A stretch of 64,000 bases of DNA from Arcanobacterium phocisimile (GTDB lineage Bacteria; Actinomycetota; Actinomycetes; Actinomycetales; Actinomycetaceae), in NCBI RefSeq assembly GCF_016904675.1, contig NZ_CP070228.1, positions 558,001 through 622,000 on the forward strand, read 5' to 3'. Within the stretch, counting starts at the first letter, position 1, and every line of letters begins with the position of its first letter. This document shows positions 35,621 through 43,935 of this stretch, one piece after another. Position numbers and translations under genes: made by a program. The notes below the pieces were generated by a model, which had not been told where the DNA came from, ran no database searches, and saw only the letters and a program-made list of their open reading frames with translations.

Positions 35621-35833
35621 TCCGGTTCAAAGAGCATGCATCTCTTTAGCACCCGCGAGATCGTTTGAAGGATTCATCCCACGAGGCTGCAAACGTGCGT
35701 TTGTGATCCACTTTTGTAGCGAGGATCGTGAGGTCCCCAGAGCAGCACACATCTGGTAGCGGCTGATCCCTGATTCGACTAGTGCGACTGCGTCAGCCTT
35801 GAACTGCTCGCTGAATAACTTTGAGATGAACAA
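35600..35833 (-). pseudogene. IS3-type transposase OrfA remnant
   Basis: SEQFKADAVALVESGISRYQ, MCAALGTSRSSLQKWI is the helix-turn-helix of an IS3-family OrfA; a frameshift follows, then IRELEMENEVLR (the leucine-zipper-like end). OrfB is gone. Confidence 0.7.
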
Positions 35834-35848
35834 CGTCTGAAGTGCTCC

Positions 35849-35978
35849 CGGAAAGCTGGACTGGATAATTGGGTTCCTTCTTTCAGGGAGTACTTCTATG
35901 TTTACATCGAGTAAGGTTAGCGTGAGTCAGCATGAATGTTTGGTGGAGTTATTTAAGGCTAGGTTTGAAGCTAATGCT
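35849..35978 (+). repeat. IS end fragment, copy 1 (130-bp direct repeat)
   Basis: Nearly identical to 37545-37674. It comprises a presumed IS left end (CGGAAAGCTGGACTGGATAA...), a ribosome binding site, and a transposase start MFTSSKVSVSQHECLVELF. Similarity ends abruptly after ANA in both copies. Confidence 0.75.
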
Positions 35979-35989
35979 GATGGGCACCG

Positions 35990-36706
35990 TGTTTGCGCTC
36001 AAGCAATCAAATAAACATGGCCAAACCCGTCCCATACAACGATGCTTTTTCCACATCTATCAACGCGTTATCCAACTCTTAACTACCTGCCCGCGAACGC
36101 AAGCAGGTATCGAGATTCTCCAGCTAACAAAAACATTGATGAACATATCAACCCCAACCCAAGCATCTTCTTGGCTAGTCCAATACTCCCAATGGGAAAC
36201 TCGTTGACACTTCAATGGGCAAAGAACGTAGCTACCTTGGTCCACGTCCTACATCAATCACTGACCAACGCCGTTGGTGGTGGACTCACCAAAACTTACG
36301 ATCGGTACGAGGCGTGTACCGAGCAATGATCAAAAACAACACCCTCTTTACCTACCTCAAACCACTCATAACAAACCCACAAGCCCGCCCATACCGCAAA
36401 ACAACATCACCATGTGAAGGGACAATCAACGCCGCAATCAAACGGCTCTTGTCCCAACACCGCGGGCTCAGTATCGATCACGCCTGCCGACCAGCCCAAT
36501 GGTACCTCAACACAAAAACGTCGGTTTCCCGCCGATCCAACCCAACTGATCACCCCGCAACACTACTACCGCGAACGACAAACGGAACAACCAGCACCAC
36601 AAATTCCACAGACCGTCCCAACCCTCGATACTGCATACAACCAACACGCACCATGGGAAGATGGTATCTGGATAAGAAAAGGCTGGGCCAGACGCTACCG
36701 AGAATA
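35990..36706 (+). pseudogene. IS1249-like (IS256 group) transposase remnant
   Basis: Fragments in changing frames match the transposase at 53709: FFHIYQRVIQLLTTCPRTQA, SYLGPRPTSITDQRRWWWTH, LFTYLKPLI, TTSPCEGTINAAIKRLLSQH, RGLSIDHACRPAQWYL. The EGTINAAIK block is the catalytic glutamate region. At least two frameshifts or stops; the first third is missing. Confidence 0.75.
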
Positions 36707-36786
36707 ACCCCGACACGCCCGACCCAGACACACTTTTTGGCCTTTAACCCAGGATCGCCGTACTTATGGGAGATCGCTGGTGTAAC

Positions 36787-36813
36787 AAAAGCCACTCCGG
36801 ACGGAGTGACTTT
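36787..36813 (-). terminator. Terminator of the toxin-antitoxin operon
   Basis: AAAGCCACTCC and GGAGTGACTTT form a short stem 6 bases after the toxin stop on the minus strand, ending in a T-rich run. Confidence 0.6.
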
Positions 36814-36818
36814 CGTGT

Positions 36819-37151
36819 TTATTCCATTTTCATTCGCCTGAGCATATTGAGCTGATCTCGCCTGGCGTAGATAACGTTAAGAACGTAGACACGGCTCGCA
36901 TCTTCATCGATGCGGTAGTAGATATAAAAGTTCTTAGCGGCTATTTTTCGGACACCCCGAGAATGCCACGGCTCATCCGGAATAGGAGCGTGAATCCCCG
37001 CTTGATAGGAAAGCTTACTGATCGCTTTCCTTAGCGTTTGTAGATAGTTGCTTGCTGTGTCAGGAACTAGCAACACGTAGGAGATGTAGTCCCGAAGTTC
37101 GGTTAGGTCTTGTTCTGCGTCAGGCGTAATGATGACGTGATGGGGATCCAC
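36819..37151 (-). CDS. RelE/ParE-family toxin
   Basis: A 110-residue basic protein: VIITPDAEQDLTELRDYISY at the start, GVRKIAAKNFYIYYRID in the middle and VYVLNVIYARRDQLNML at the end, the usual ParE/RelE pattern. Whether it cleaves mRNA or blocks gyrase cannot be told. It starts with GTG overlapping the antitoxin stop by one base (TAGTG). It appears intact, together with its antitoxin, amid decayed genes. Confidence 0.88.
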   Translation of the reverse strand: MDPHHVIITPDAEQDLTELRDYISYVLLVPDTASNYLQTLRKAISKLSYQAGIHAPIPDEPWHSRGVRKIAAKNFYIYYRIDEDASRVYVLNVIYARRDQLNMLRRMKME

Positions 37152-37447
37152 TATTTGATATCTCCTTCGAGATCATCAAACACGGCTTCAAATGGTCTTC
37201 CTTCACCATGGACGGACTGAGCGTAGCTGTGCTCCAGCTTGGCATTGAGTTCCGTTTTGGTGAATTCATCTTCTGTCTTTGGCATGGCCGGAAGCATCAA
37301 GTCAAACGGAACACCACGTCGATAGATAATCTGACGATAAAGAGAATTAATAACGACGGACGTAGGAATGCCAAGCTTTTGTAAGATGGCTTCTGCCTCG
37401 TTTTTAACATGGTATTCAACGCGGGCGCTGACGGTTGCGTCTTTCAT
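37151..37447 (-). CDS. RelB/DinJ-family antitoxin
   Basis: A 98-residue protein with an N-terminal ribbon-helix-helix (TVSARVEYHVKNEAEAILQK LGI, IPTSVVINSLYRQII, RGVPFDLMLP) and an acidic C-terminal tail (FEAVFDDLEGD) to wrap the toxin. A strong AGGAGGTGA ribosome binding site lies upstream. It should repress its own operon; AT-rich inverted sequence around 37465-37490 is a candidate operator. Confidence 0.88.
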   Translation of the reverse strand: MKDATVSARVEYHVKNEAEAILQKLGIPTSVVINSLYRQIIYRRGVPFDLMLPAMPKTEDEFTKTELNAKLEHSYAQSVHGEGRPFEAVFDDLEGDIK

Positions 37448-37544
37448 AAAATCACCTCCTGCTTTGTTGTATTTATTGTACTACATGTGTTGCAGATAGC
37501 GATACAAAATCTAGGGGGAGGGGCGGGTTAAATTGTACTGCTCT

Positions 37545-37674
37545 CGGAAAGCTGGACTGGATAATTGGGTTCTTTCTTTCAGGGAGTACTTCTATGTTTA
37601 CATCGAGTAAGGTGAGCGTGAGTCGGTATGAGTGTTTGGTAGGGTTGTATAAGGCTAGGTTTGAAGCTAATGCT
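37545..37674 (+). repeat. IS end fragment, copy 2 (130-bp direct repeat)
   Basis: Second copy of 35849-35978. Here the transposase start continues a little further (TTKLAEVGMKTSMNLWDR, then TAG). The two copies flank the IS1249-like remnant and the toxin-antitoxin pair in direct orientation. Confidence 0.75.
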
Positions 37675-37855
37675 ACAACTAAGCTAGCTGAGGTTGGGAT
37701 GAAGACCTCAATGAATCTGTGGGATCGGTAGTGAATCCATGGCAGACTGCCTCTTATGTAAAACCTGTGAACTCAATATACTCTTTTGAAGTTAAACATT
37801 GAGGATGTGAAGCGTACTGGGTTTTGTTCCTACCTGTTTTTGAGTGGATAGGGAT

Positions 37856-39040
37856 ATGTCAGAGAAGTATTCACAAGATTTTAGGGATCGAGTGGTGCGG
37901 ATAGTTAGTGACCGTCTTGCCGATGATCGTTCATGCACTCAATGGAAAGCGATTAGCGAGATTGCCCCACATCTAGGGGTATCGGTGGAATCGATGCGCT
38001 GCTGGTACGAATAATCTTTGATTGACACCGGTCAGTGTTCGGGGTTTACGCGTGAAGAACACCAGGAGATCAAACGACTCAAACTCAAGAACGCTGAACT
38101 GCGGTGAGCCAATGAGATTTTGCGGACTGCTTCGGCTTTTTCGCAGCCGAGCTCGACCGACCGGCTCGATGATGATCGCTTATATCGATGCTTTTTAAGG
38201 ATCAATTCGAGCTCGAGCCGATTTGCCCTACTTTTAAACTCATACTTTGATGGAGGGTGTATCACTTCTCGTGCCTACCGGTTGGCCAAGAGCCGGTCTG
38301 TCAGTGCTAGGAGTATGCGTGACCAAGATCTTAGCCGGGGAATTAACACAGATTCATGAGCAAAATTATGGCGTATATGGGGTGAGGAAACTCTGGCACG
38401 CAGCTTGGCGCGCTGGCTGGGATATTGGCCGTGATCAGGTCGCCAGGATCATGAAAATCGCTGGGGTCAAAGGGGTTTGTTGGTGTTGTCAACCTGTTAC
38501 TACCCGGCCAGCACCAGTGCCCGATACTCGCCGCGATCTTGTCCAGCGATGCTTTAAAGCCAAAAGTCCAAACCAGTTGTGGGTTGGCGATATTACCTAC
38601 GTTCGCACCCTATCGGGGTTTGCCCGAAGCTCTTCCATTAGAAGCCCTCGAGCAGGCAATCAGCAACGGCAAAGAAGATCTTACTGATCTGATCCACCAT
38701 GTAGATCACGGTAGTCAATACACCTCGATTGTGTATAACCAGCGGCTAAAAGATGCCGGAATTATGGAATCTACTTAGAAGTGTGGGTGATAGTTACGAT
38801 AATGCCCTAGCTGAAACGGTCAACGGGCTATACAAGACCGAGTTGATCTACTGTCAGCCATGGACGATCATGCACAGAGGTTGAATGGGCAACCCTGGAC
38901 TGGGTTCACTGGTGGAACAACAATCACCTTCACCAGGCGTTGGGTTAGACCATCCCAGAAGAAACCATAACCAGCTACAATCAACACCAGGTCAGCCAAC
39001 TGACCCCGTATAAGAAGCAGAACAAAACCCAGTACGCTTC
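37856..39040 (+). mobile_element. Decayed IS3-family element (orfA-orfB)
   Basis: OrfA: MSEKYSQDFRDRVVRIVSDR, LGVSVESMRCWYE then stop; its zipper EEHQEIKRLKLKNAEL follows in another frame. OrfB: GELTQIHEQNYGVYGVRKLW, RDQVARIMKIAGVKGV, NQLWVGDITYVRT (first DDE aspartate). The central catalytic core is deleted near 38620, joining to HHVDHGSQYTSIVYNQRL (second aspartate region) and GDSYDNALAETVNGLYKTEL (catalytic Glu region). Several stops and frameshifts: inactive. Confidence 0.85.
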
Positions 39041-39042
39041 AA

Positions 39043-39459
39043 TTCCAGAACTCCGTAGCCAAAGTCGAACGCCGGCTCAAAAAACGCGGACGGGCAGCGA
39101 CCCCAGATCAAGTGATCGCAGAACTCTCATTCGATAACTGGCGCTTCTTGTTGACTCCTCGCCATGAAGTCACCATCTGGAAAGCACTCGTCAATCTCAA
39201 CAACGGAGGCATGCGTCATTACCGAAGTCGCAACCGAGCCGACTTCGAATCCGACGTAGAGCTCATCCGCGAGCTACGTAATCGGGCTTCACATCAAGAA
39301 CCGTTGATCTTCGAGGCAGCACCGACAACGGCTGAGACCAAACGGCTCGATGCCTACGCTACAGCACTAGAAAACATAGCCATGCGTATCAATCCTGATG
39401 CCGCACGGTGGATCATCGCTAACTCATGCGTTGAAGCCATCCGCAAGCTGCGCCACTAG
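39043..39459 (+). pseudogene. Abi-like (HEPN) protein, C-terminal part
   Basis: An open frame without a start begins at the IS3 junction: NSVAKVERRLKKRGRAATPD, AELSFDNWRFLLTPRHEV, then ELIRELRNRASHQEPLIFEA. RNRASH is the R-N-x3-H HEPN ribonuclease motif, and the H-x-EP block is typical of Abi-like phage-defence proteins. The N-terminal half was lost to the IS. ANSCVEAIRKLRH ends the frame. Confidence 0.75.
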
Positions 39460-39758
39460 AACACGAGTAGTCCGCGCCCGTCGTCCACGCTCCCGTAATG
39501 TTGTCGACCATTCACGAGAGCACCGGGTGGTTACCGTGGCGGATTTGCCCGCTGGAGAGCTAGCAGCAATGCAACAGGCGCACGGCTAGAAAGGACTTTG
39601 CCTTATGACTCACATGATATTGCGCATTAACTCGAAAGGGGTTACTCCCAATCAAAATTGGAAGTAACCCCTAATCAAGCCAAGCATCTGATCGACTCAA
39701 ACTTACATGTGTGACAACTTGTCTGAGTTGAGCAGACCGACAATATCCATGAGTGTCA
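39460..39758. other. Short decayed stretch
   Basis: A fragment frame (RVVRARRPRSRNVVDHSREH, VVTVADLPAGELAAMQQAHG) follows the Abi remnant without a start. Then a hairpin (39637-39672). No intact gene. Confidence 0.35.
39637..39672. terminator. Hairpin terminator
   Basis: AGGGGTTACTCCCAA pairs with TTGGAAGTAACCCCT with one mismatch around CAAAAT. It is downstream of the minus-strand two-gene unit (39759-41119) and of the Abi remnant. Confidence 0.65.
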
Positions 39759-40613
39759 CTAAACTGGCAGAGCCGGAAGTACCCGGCCGTAAAGGACCAC
39801 CGATTCTGAATCTTTACTAAAGCTATCTATACTCTCCATAGCCTCGGAACGCGCCATAGGCACGGTCCATAAAGCGCCATGTTCAGATGTACAAACCGTG
39901 AGATCAAGATATCGTTGCAAGGATTCTGGGTCGGTAATAATCTTCGTTTCTAGACGCAAAGCCGCTGATGGAGACCAATATGTCTGCTTGCTTGGTTCAC
40001 TCCATCCATCGGCATTAGTCAATCTCGCAGAAGTACTCTGTAGAATATCTCGCACGAAGCTCAAATCATCGAGATTTATAGATAAGCCAACAAATTGTCC
40101 GGGTTGATTACGTAGTTCAACCAAACCATCTCGGAATACCCGAACCATCGGAACTGATTCAGGGTTCGTTTCCGCGAAATAATCAATCTCGCCGATAGTC
40201 ACCTCCAAGCGATCGCCACAGCTACATGCAAGCATTCCGTCCACGAATCCCGTAATGTCCTCCGGGCTAACGTGAATACGTGTGTGTCTGCGAAGATCCA
40301 GTTTTTGATCGTCTTCACGAGCCTCGATAACGAATCCTTTGGGTGTCGAAATAAGAGCCAGCTCAAAACCTCCCTCGAGAGGAACGAAACTCGCTAGCTC
40401 CATATCTTCATCACTGAAACCAGAACCCTGGTTCGCTAGGTCGCTCCATACAGTCATTTCACGGATTTGCCTAACTAAACTCCGCGATTCTGTCACTGTG
40501 CAAAACTGCCAATATCCGGATGGTCCAGATGCCTGAATAGAAATCAAAGCCTCGCCAGTGCCGTCATTATGTCGCTTACCAACTACGAAACTAATCAAGA
40601 TTGCTGAAGCCAA
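39759..40613 (-). CDS. Partner of the secreted DUF4258-type protein (immunity candidate)
   Basis: A 284-residue acidic, soluble protein from a TTG start; AGGA in the preceding gene's stop region gives the ribosome binding site, and only 8 bases separate the genes. There is no signal peptide. Two halves have similar style, with ITGFVDGMLACSCGDRLEVT in the middle and LSINLDDLSFVRDI later. No family recognised. Coupling to an exported toxin-like gene and cytoplasmic nature point to immunity, but a second effector or chaperone is possible. Confidence 0.55.
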   Translation of the reverse strand: MASAILISFVVGKRHNDGTGEALISIQASGPSGYWQFCTVTESRSLVRQIREMTVWSDLANQGSGFSDEDMELASFVPLEGGFELALISTPKGFVIEAREDDQKLDLRRHTRIHVSPEDITGFVDGMLACSCGDRLEVTIGEIDYFAETNPESVPMVRVFRDGLVELRNQPGQFVGLSINLDDLSFVRDILQSTSARLTNADGWSEPSKQTYWSPSAALRLETKIITDPESLQRYLDLTVCTSEHGALWTVPMARSEAMESIDSFSKDSESVVLYGRVLPALPV

Positions 40614-40621
40614 TTCATTTC

Positions 40622-41119
40622 CTAGTGCATGATAAGTTTTAAACGGCTAGGCAGACCACTATGGGAGATATAAACCGTGAGAATAGCATTCCCTTTTGTG
40701 GCAACCACTACGTTACGGCGATAGTAGGGATGGTTCCTATACTCCGGATCGTAATATTTGCGTCCTTTAGTCAATGTAGCGTGAACCTGAGAAGTAGAGA
40801 TATTCCTCTTGGTCATGAGTGTTGCTGCATGAGTTGAAACCCGGAAACCAGCGATGGTAGCTGGAATTCTACTTCCACCACACATCGGTACAATCTCGGT
40901 GAAATCAATTACCTGCACATTCATGGGGGTTAGCAACCCGAGTAGAGTGCAGGGAATTGAACGCTCAGGCAACGCAGAGGCATGAGCATAGGTGTTTTCA
41001 CCAACATACGTTAGGTCCCCGCCAACATTCGAGTCAGCGAAACTAGGTACTGTACCTAATGCAGAGCCCATCAACATGGCTAGGGAAGCCACAACAGCTT
41101 TCAATGCTCTACTTTTCAT
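40622..41119 (-). CDS. Secreted protein with C-terminal DUF4258-type toxin-like domain
   Basis: A 165-residue protein with a signal peptide (MKSRALKAVVASLAMLMG...SFA, cleavage near residue 29). After a central linker with two cysteines (C57, C80 approximately), the last ~75 residues read FRVSTHAATLMTKRNISTSQ, VHATLTKGRKYYDPEY and NVVVATKGNAILTVYI. The HA.T..T.R..S spacing equals that in the decayed toxin at 33163. DUF4258 domains belong to a BrnT/RelE-like group. GGAAGGGA lies 7 bases before the ATG. It sits directly after a terminase remnant. A secreted nuclease-like effector is inferred. Confidence 0.65.
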   Translation of the reverse strand: MKSRALKAVVASLAMLMGSALGTVPSFADSNVGGDLTYVGENTYAHASALPERSIPCTLLGLLTPMNVQVIDFTEIVPMCGGSRIPATIAGFRVSTHAATLMTKRNISTSQVHATLTKGRKYYDPEYRNHPYYRRNVVVATKGNAILTVYISHSGLPSRLKLIMH

Positions 41120-41123
41120 CAGT

Positions 41124-41468
41124 CTATCCCTTCCTGTTTGACCACTTCAGTGTGGAGGGATGCGATGCAGGGAAATAGGGGCTTCGCATCCGTATTGTAA
41201 AACGTGTTACGTACGTAACACTTAAAGACTGCTGCAAGTAAATCGCATTGTCGAGGGCCATGATGGTCGCGACGACGCCGTCGATTTTCACGGTGGATTT
41301 TTGTTTGTCGGGTTTGATGTTTCCGGTTGGGCCGGTGCGTACGTGAATGTTATCCACCATCCAGGAAAGGACTGGGTGGCCGCCGTGAGCGAGGCGTCCT
41401 TCTAACGCTAGCTTCATGAGTGCCTTTGATGGTGGACTCATGTCACGAAAACCCTGCCCGAAGGGCAC
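41124..41468 (-). pseudogene. Terminase large subunit, C-terminal remnant (2)
   Basis: VPFGQGFRDMSPPSKALMKL, ALEGRLAHGGHPVLSWMVDN, TGNIKPDKQKSTVKIDGVVA, TIMALDNAI. Same family as remnant 1 and closely similar, but inverted. After NAI the sequence becomes unrelated. The ATPase part is missing. Confidence 0.88.
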
Positions 41469-41709
41469 AACGGATAAGCTGGCTCTCGTTTCATCTACAC
41501 GCCCATGACCTAGTGGAGCACATAAGGAGTAGCACAATCGTTTTAGGGAGCTTTTTCAAGCCATACCTCTTGACGGAAACACCCATACTTTTTGACGGAA
41601 GGCTACACCTTTTGAGGATCTTCGTATTTTAGCGGGGTTTGGGGTAGACGTTGTTGAGGGGTGCTCGTTGGGTTTGTCGGTGGGTGAATAGGTAGGTGTA
41701 AGCTAAACC

Positions 41710-41760
41710 CGGCAATAGCGCAAACTGAGGCGTATATCGCCTCGGTTTGCGCTATTGCCG
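41710..41760. repeat. Dispersed palindromic repeat, copy 3
   Basis: A 23-bp stem (41710-41732 / 41738-41760; one G-T pair) around TATAT, containing the AATAGCGCAAA...TTTGCGCTATT core. The central CCTCG of copies 1 and 2 is CTGAG/CTCGG here. Confidence 0.8.
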
Positions 41761-42013
41761 AGATTAGGCAACGCTAGCTCTCATATCATGTCTTACTCAC
41801 CAAACAGTTGCCCTCACAGTAAGCAAAAAGCAATGACAACCACTCAAGGCAGCCCAACATTTCACCACGCCAGATGAGTATGCGCACAATACCGTATTCT
41901 TAAACGCGCTAACCTCATCACACCTGCACAGTTTCTACTTCTAGATGGCTACTAAGCCCTAAACGTCTGGTAACCGGTTGGTGATGATGGTAAGAATGAG
42001 GCCAGATCAGCAC

Positions 42014-42077
42014 AAAATCTCGCGAGAGCCAACAGCAGTGCCCTATAGGACACTGCTGTCGCCTAGGGCGAGATTTT
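42014..42077. other. Large two-part hairpin
   Basis: AAAATCTCGC (42014-42023) pairs with GCGAGATTTT (42068-42077), and CAGCAGTG (42033-42040) with CACTGCTG (42051-42058) inside. It is in gene-free sequence. Could be a terminator of a lost gene or part of a mobile-element end. Confidence 0.45.
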
Positions 42078-42232
42078 ATGCCCGCACACCACGTGCAAAC
42101 AGACAAAGCTACAAGCCATAACAATAGGAACACAAGCGAGGATAAATTTTAGGCTGATCACACTCTAAGTGCGAACCGCCTCCAGCACACCCCGCTAAAA
42201 TCCGAAGAGCCCGAAAACCAGCGCTGACAAAC

Positions 42233-42269
42233 AAAAAGCCCATCTGGACTATTTGTATCCAAATGGGCG
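42233..42269 (-). terminator. Terminator of tRNA-Gly(CCC)
   Basis: On the minus strand GCCCATTTGGA and TCCAGATGGGC form a stem followed by TTTTT, 10 bases after the tRNA. Confidence 0.8.
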
Positions 42270-42278
42270 TCTAAGTGG

Positions 42279-42349
42279 AGCGGGCGACGGGAATCGAACC
42301 CGCCTCTGCAGCTTGGGAAGCTGCCATTCTACCGATGAACTACGCCCGC
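42279..42349 (-). tRNA. tRNA-Gly (anticodon CCC)
   Basis: The minus strand gives GCGGGCG acceptor, a D arm GTAGTTCATCGGTAG, an anticodon arm GCAGC-TTCCCAA-GCTGC (anticodon CCC), a T arm with GGTTCGATTCC and a closing CGCCCGC plus T discriminator. CCA is not encoded. It marks the right edge of the accessory region; tRNA genes are common integration sites, but no duplicated 3' end was found on the left. Confidence 0.93.
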
Positions 42350-42449
42350 AGTGGCGAAAGCCAACGACTTAACTATACACATTTGCGCCCCGTTCGTCAC
42401 CTTGAGGAAGACACCTCGAGTCACGCTCAGTCACGTCACCTTGCAAGAG

Positions 42450-43145
42450 TCACCGTGACGCGGCGCCCGTTCCACCTGTTTCAGTTAGATACGTCAGCAC
42501 GGCGCGCACCCGGCGGTTTTCTTCGCCCGGCGCCAGCCCGAGTTTGCTGAAAATATTTGCCACATGTTTGGATACAGCCGCCGCAGATAAAAACAAGTCT
42601 GCCTGGATTTGCGCATTGGACAGCCCGCGCGCCATGAGTTCAATGACTTCGCGCTCGCGGGGCGTGAGCGCCGCGAGCGCGGTAGACCGGCCACGGATGA
42701 GCCCAGCAGCAACTTCTGGATCGACGACGACGCCTCCGCCAGCAACCATATCCAGCGAGGTGACGAAGTCGGCCACCTGGGAGACGCGCTCTTTGAGTAA
42801 ATATCCGATACCGCCGCGGGCCATTCCGTGCGCCGAGCCAAACAGTGATTGGGCATAGGCAGGTGCAACATATTGAGATAGCACCATCACCGCGAGGTTG
42901 GGATAGGCACAGCGCAATTCGTCGGCAGCGCGTAGGCCATCATCAGTCATCGTCGGCGGCATACGGACATCAGTAAGAACGACGTCGATCTGCCCGCCGT
43001 CGTCGATAATCTTGCGCACCCCGGACACAAGTTCGGGGGCAGAACTGGCTTCGCCTACAATCTCATAACCCACGCGTTGCAAAATACCGGAGAGTCCGGC
43101 GCGCATCAGGGCGGCGTCGTCGGCAATAAAAATTGTGCGAGTCAC
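42450..43145 (-). CDS. NarL/LuxR-family response regulator
   Basis: A 231-residue two-domain regulator. The receiver has IADDAALMRAGL (acid pocket), phosphoacceptor Asp in VVLTDVRMPP, and the switch and lysine in GYLLKERV. The C-terminal LuxR helix-turn-helix is LTPREREVIELMARGLSNAQ, AAVSKHVANIFSKLGL. It starts with GTG overlapping the kinase stop (GTGA). Its likely target is the divergent ABC operon, where two GGTAG...CTACC palindromes lie. Confidence 0.93.
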   Translation of the reverse strand: MTRTIFIADDAALMRAGLSGILQRVGYEIVGEASSAPELVSGVRKIIDDGGQIDVVLTDVRMPPTMTDDGLRAADELRCAYPNLAVMVLSQYVAPAYAQSLFGSAHGMARGGIGYLLKERVSQVADFVTSLDMVAGGGVVVDPEVAAGLIRGRSTALAALTPREREVIELMARGLSNAQIQADLFLSAAAVSKHVANIFSKLGLAPGEENRRVRAVLTYLTETGGTGAASR

Positions 43146-43885
43146 TGGTTTTCTCCTGAGTGTAGAACGATACTTGATTCGCCGGTGCGTAAGAGTAGCG
43201 GAATTCTCCCGGTTATTTTCGTGGGGCCACCGGTAGGGGAGACGACGTCGAGTGTTCCGCCAAATGTGGCGAGCCGTTCGCGCATTCCGGCAAGCCCGTG
43301 CCCGCTACTTAGTTGTGCTCCGCCTGGCCCGGTATCAACGATCGATACGTGCAGGTATTCGTCGGCGGCAAGCATAACCGTAGCCTCAGCGTTTGGTGCA
43401 TATTTCGCAGTATTCGTGAGCGCTTCAGCCACCAGGAAGTAAGCCGTAGCAACCACGCCTTCGGGCAGATCAGGGAGCGGATGAGGGACGACGACGCGCA
43501 CCGGCAGCTCACTGCGTTCAGCAATATCGCGTACGGCAGCTGCCAATCCCATGTCAGATAATAGTTTGGGGTGAACATTGTTGACCGTTGCACGCAAAGC
43601 TGCTAACCCTTGCTGGTTAGCGGTTTTCGCGCGAGCTATTATCTCTGGCAGATCAGCCAGTTCGGCAGGCAATTCGCCGGCCAGTGTGACAATGAGTTCG
43701 AGTTCGCCGAGCGCCATTCCGGTAGCAACAAGGTATTGTTGGGCACCGTCGTGAAGGTCGCGTTCGATCCGGCGTCGTTCGATTTCGAACGCTTGCACGA
43801 TTTCACGGCGTGATTCGGTCAGGTGAGCGATTTTCTGGGCGTACGACGTCGAACGCGAAGAAAATAGCCGGCGCAGAAAACTCAT
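43142..43885 (-). CDS. Two-component sensor histidine kinase (HisKA_3)
   Basis: A 247-residue kinase without membrane helices or a recognisable sensor domain. The N-terminus is a short coiled segment; RRIERDLHDGAQQYLVATGM holds the phospho-His; the ATPase has AEALTNTAKYAPNA (N box), VDTGPGG and GHGLAGMRERLATFGG. Small soluble kinases of this kind next to ABC exporters often sense through the exporter. ATG 43885 follows a TAATAT box by 7 bases, suggesting a leaderless start. Confidence 0.9.
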   Translation of the reverse strand: MSFLRRLFSSRSTSYAQKIAHLTESRREIVQAFEIERRRIERDLHDGAQQYLVATGMALGELELIVTLAGELPAELADLPEIIARAKTANQQGLAALRATVNNVHPKLLSDMGLAAAVRDIAERSELPVRVVVPHPLPDLPEGVVATAYFLVAEALTNTAKYAPNAEATVMLAADEYLHVSIVDTGPGGAQLSSGHGLAGMRERLATFGGTLDVVSPTGGPTKITGRIPLLLRTGESSIVLHSGENQ

Positions 43886-43892
43886 ACTAGTA

Positions 43893-43898
43893 ATATTA
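43893..43898 (-). promoter_or_regulatory. -10 box of a probable leaderless kinase transcript
   Basis: TAATAT on the minus strand, 7 bases before the ATG at 43885, with no ribosome binding site. Confidence 0.5.
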
Positions 43899-43935
43899 GC
43901 GGGTGGAAGCTGGCGCAACCGCCACAGACGCGAAA

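Larger units (their letters stand above)
41469..42232. other. Right border of the accessory region, no gene
   Basis: About 760 bases without a supported gene. It holds the third palindrome copy (41710-41760) and a large hairpin (42014-42077), and ends at the tRNA-Gly terminator. TGACGGAA occurs twice near 41570-41600. Confidence 0.4.

Noticed and set aside
42279-42349. Proven attachment site for the accessory region
   Set aside because: The tRNA lies at the edge, but I could not find a copy of its 3' end at the left border and no integrase is present.
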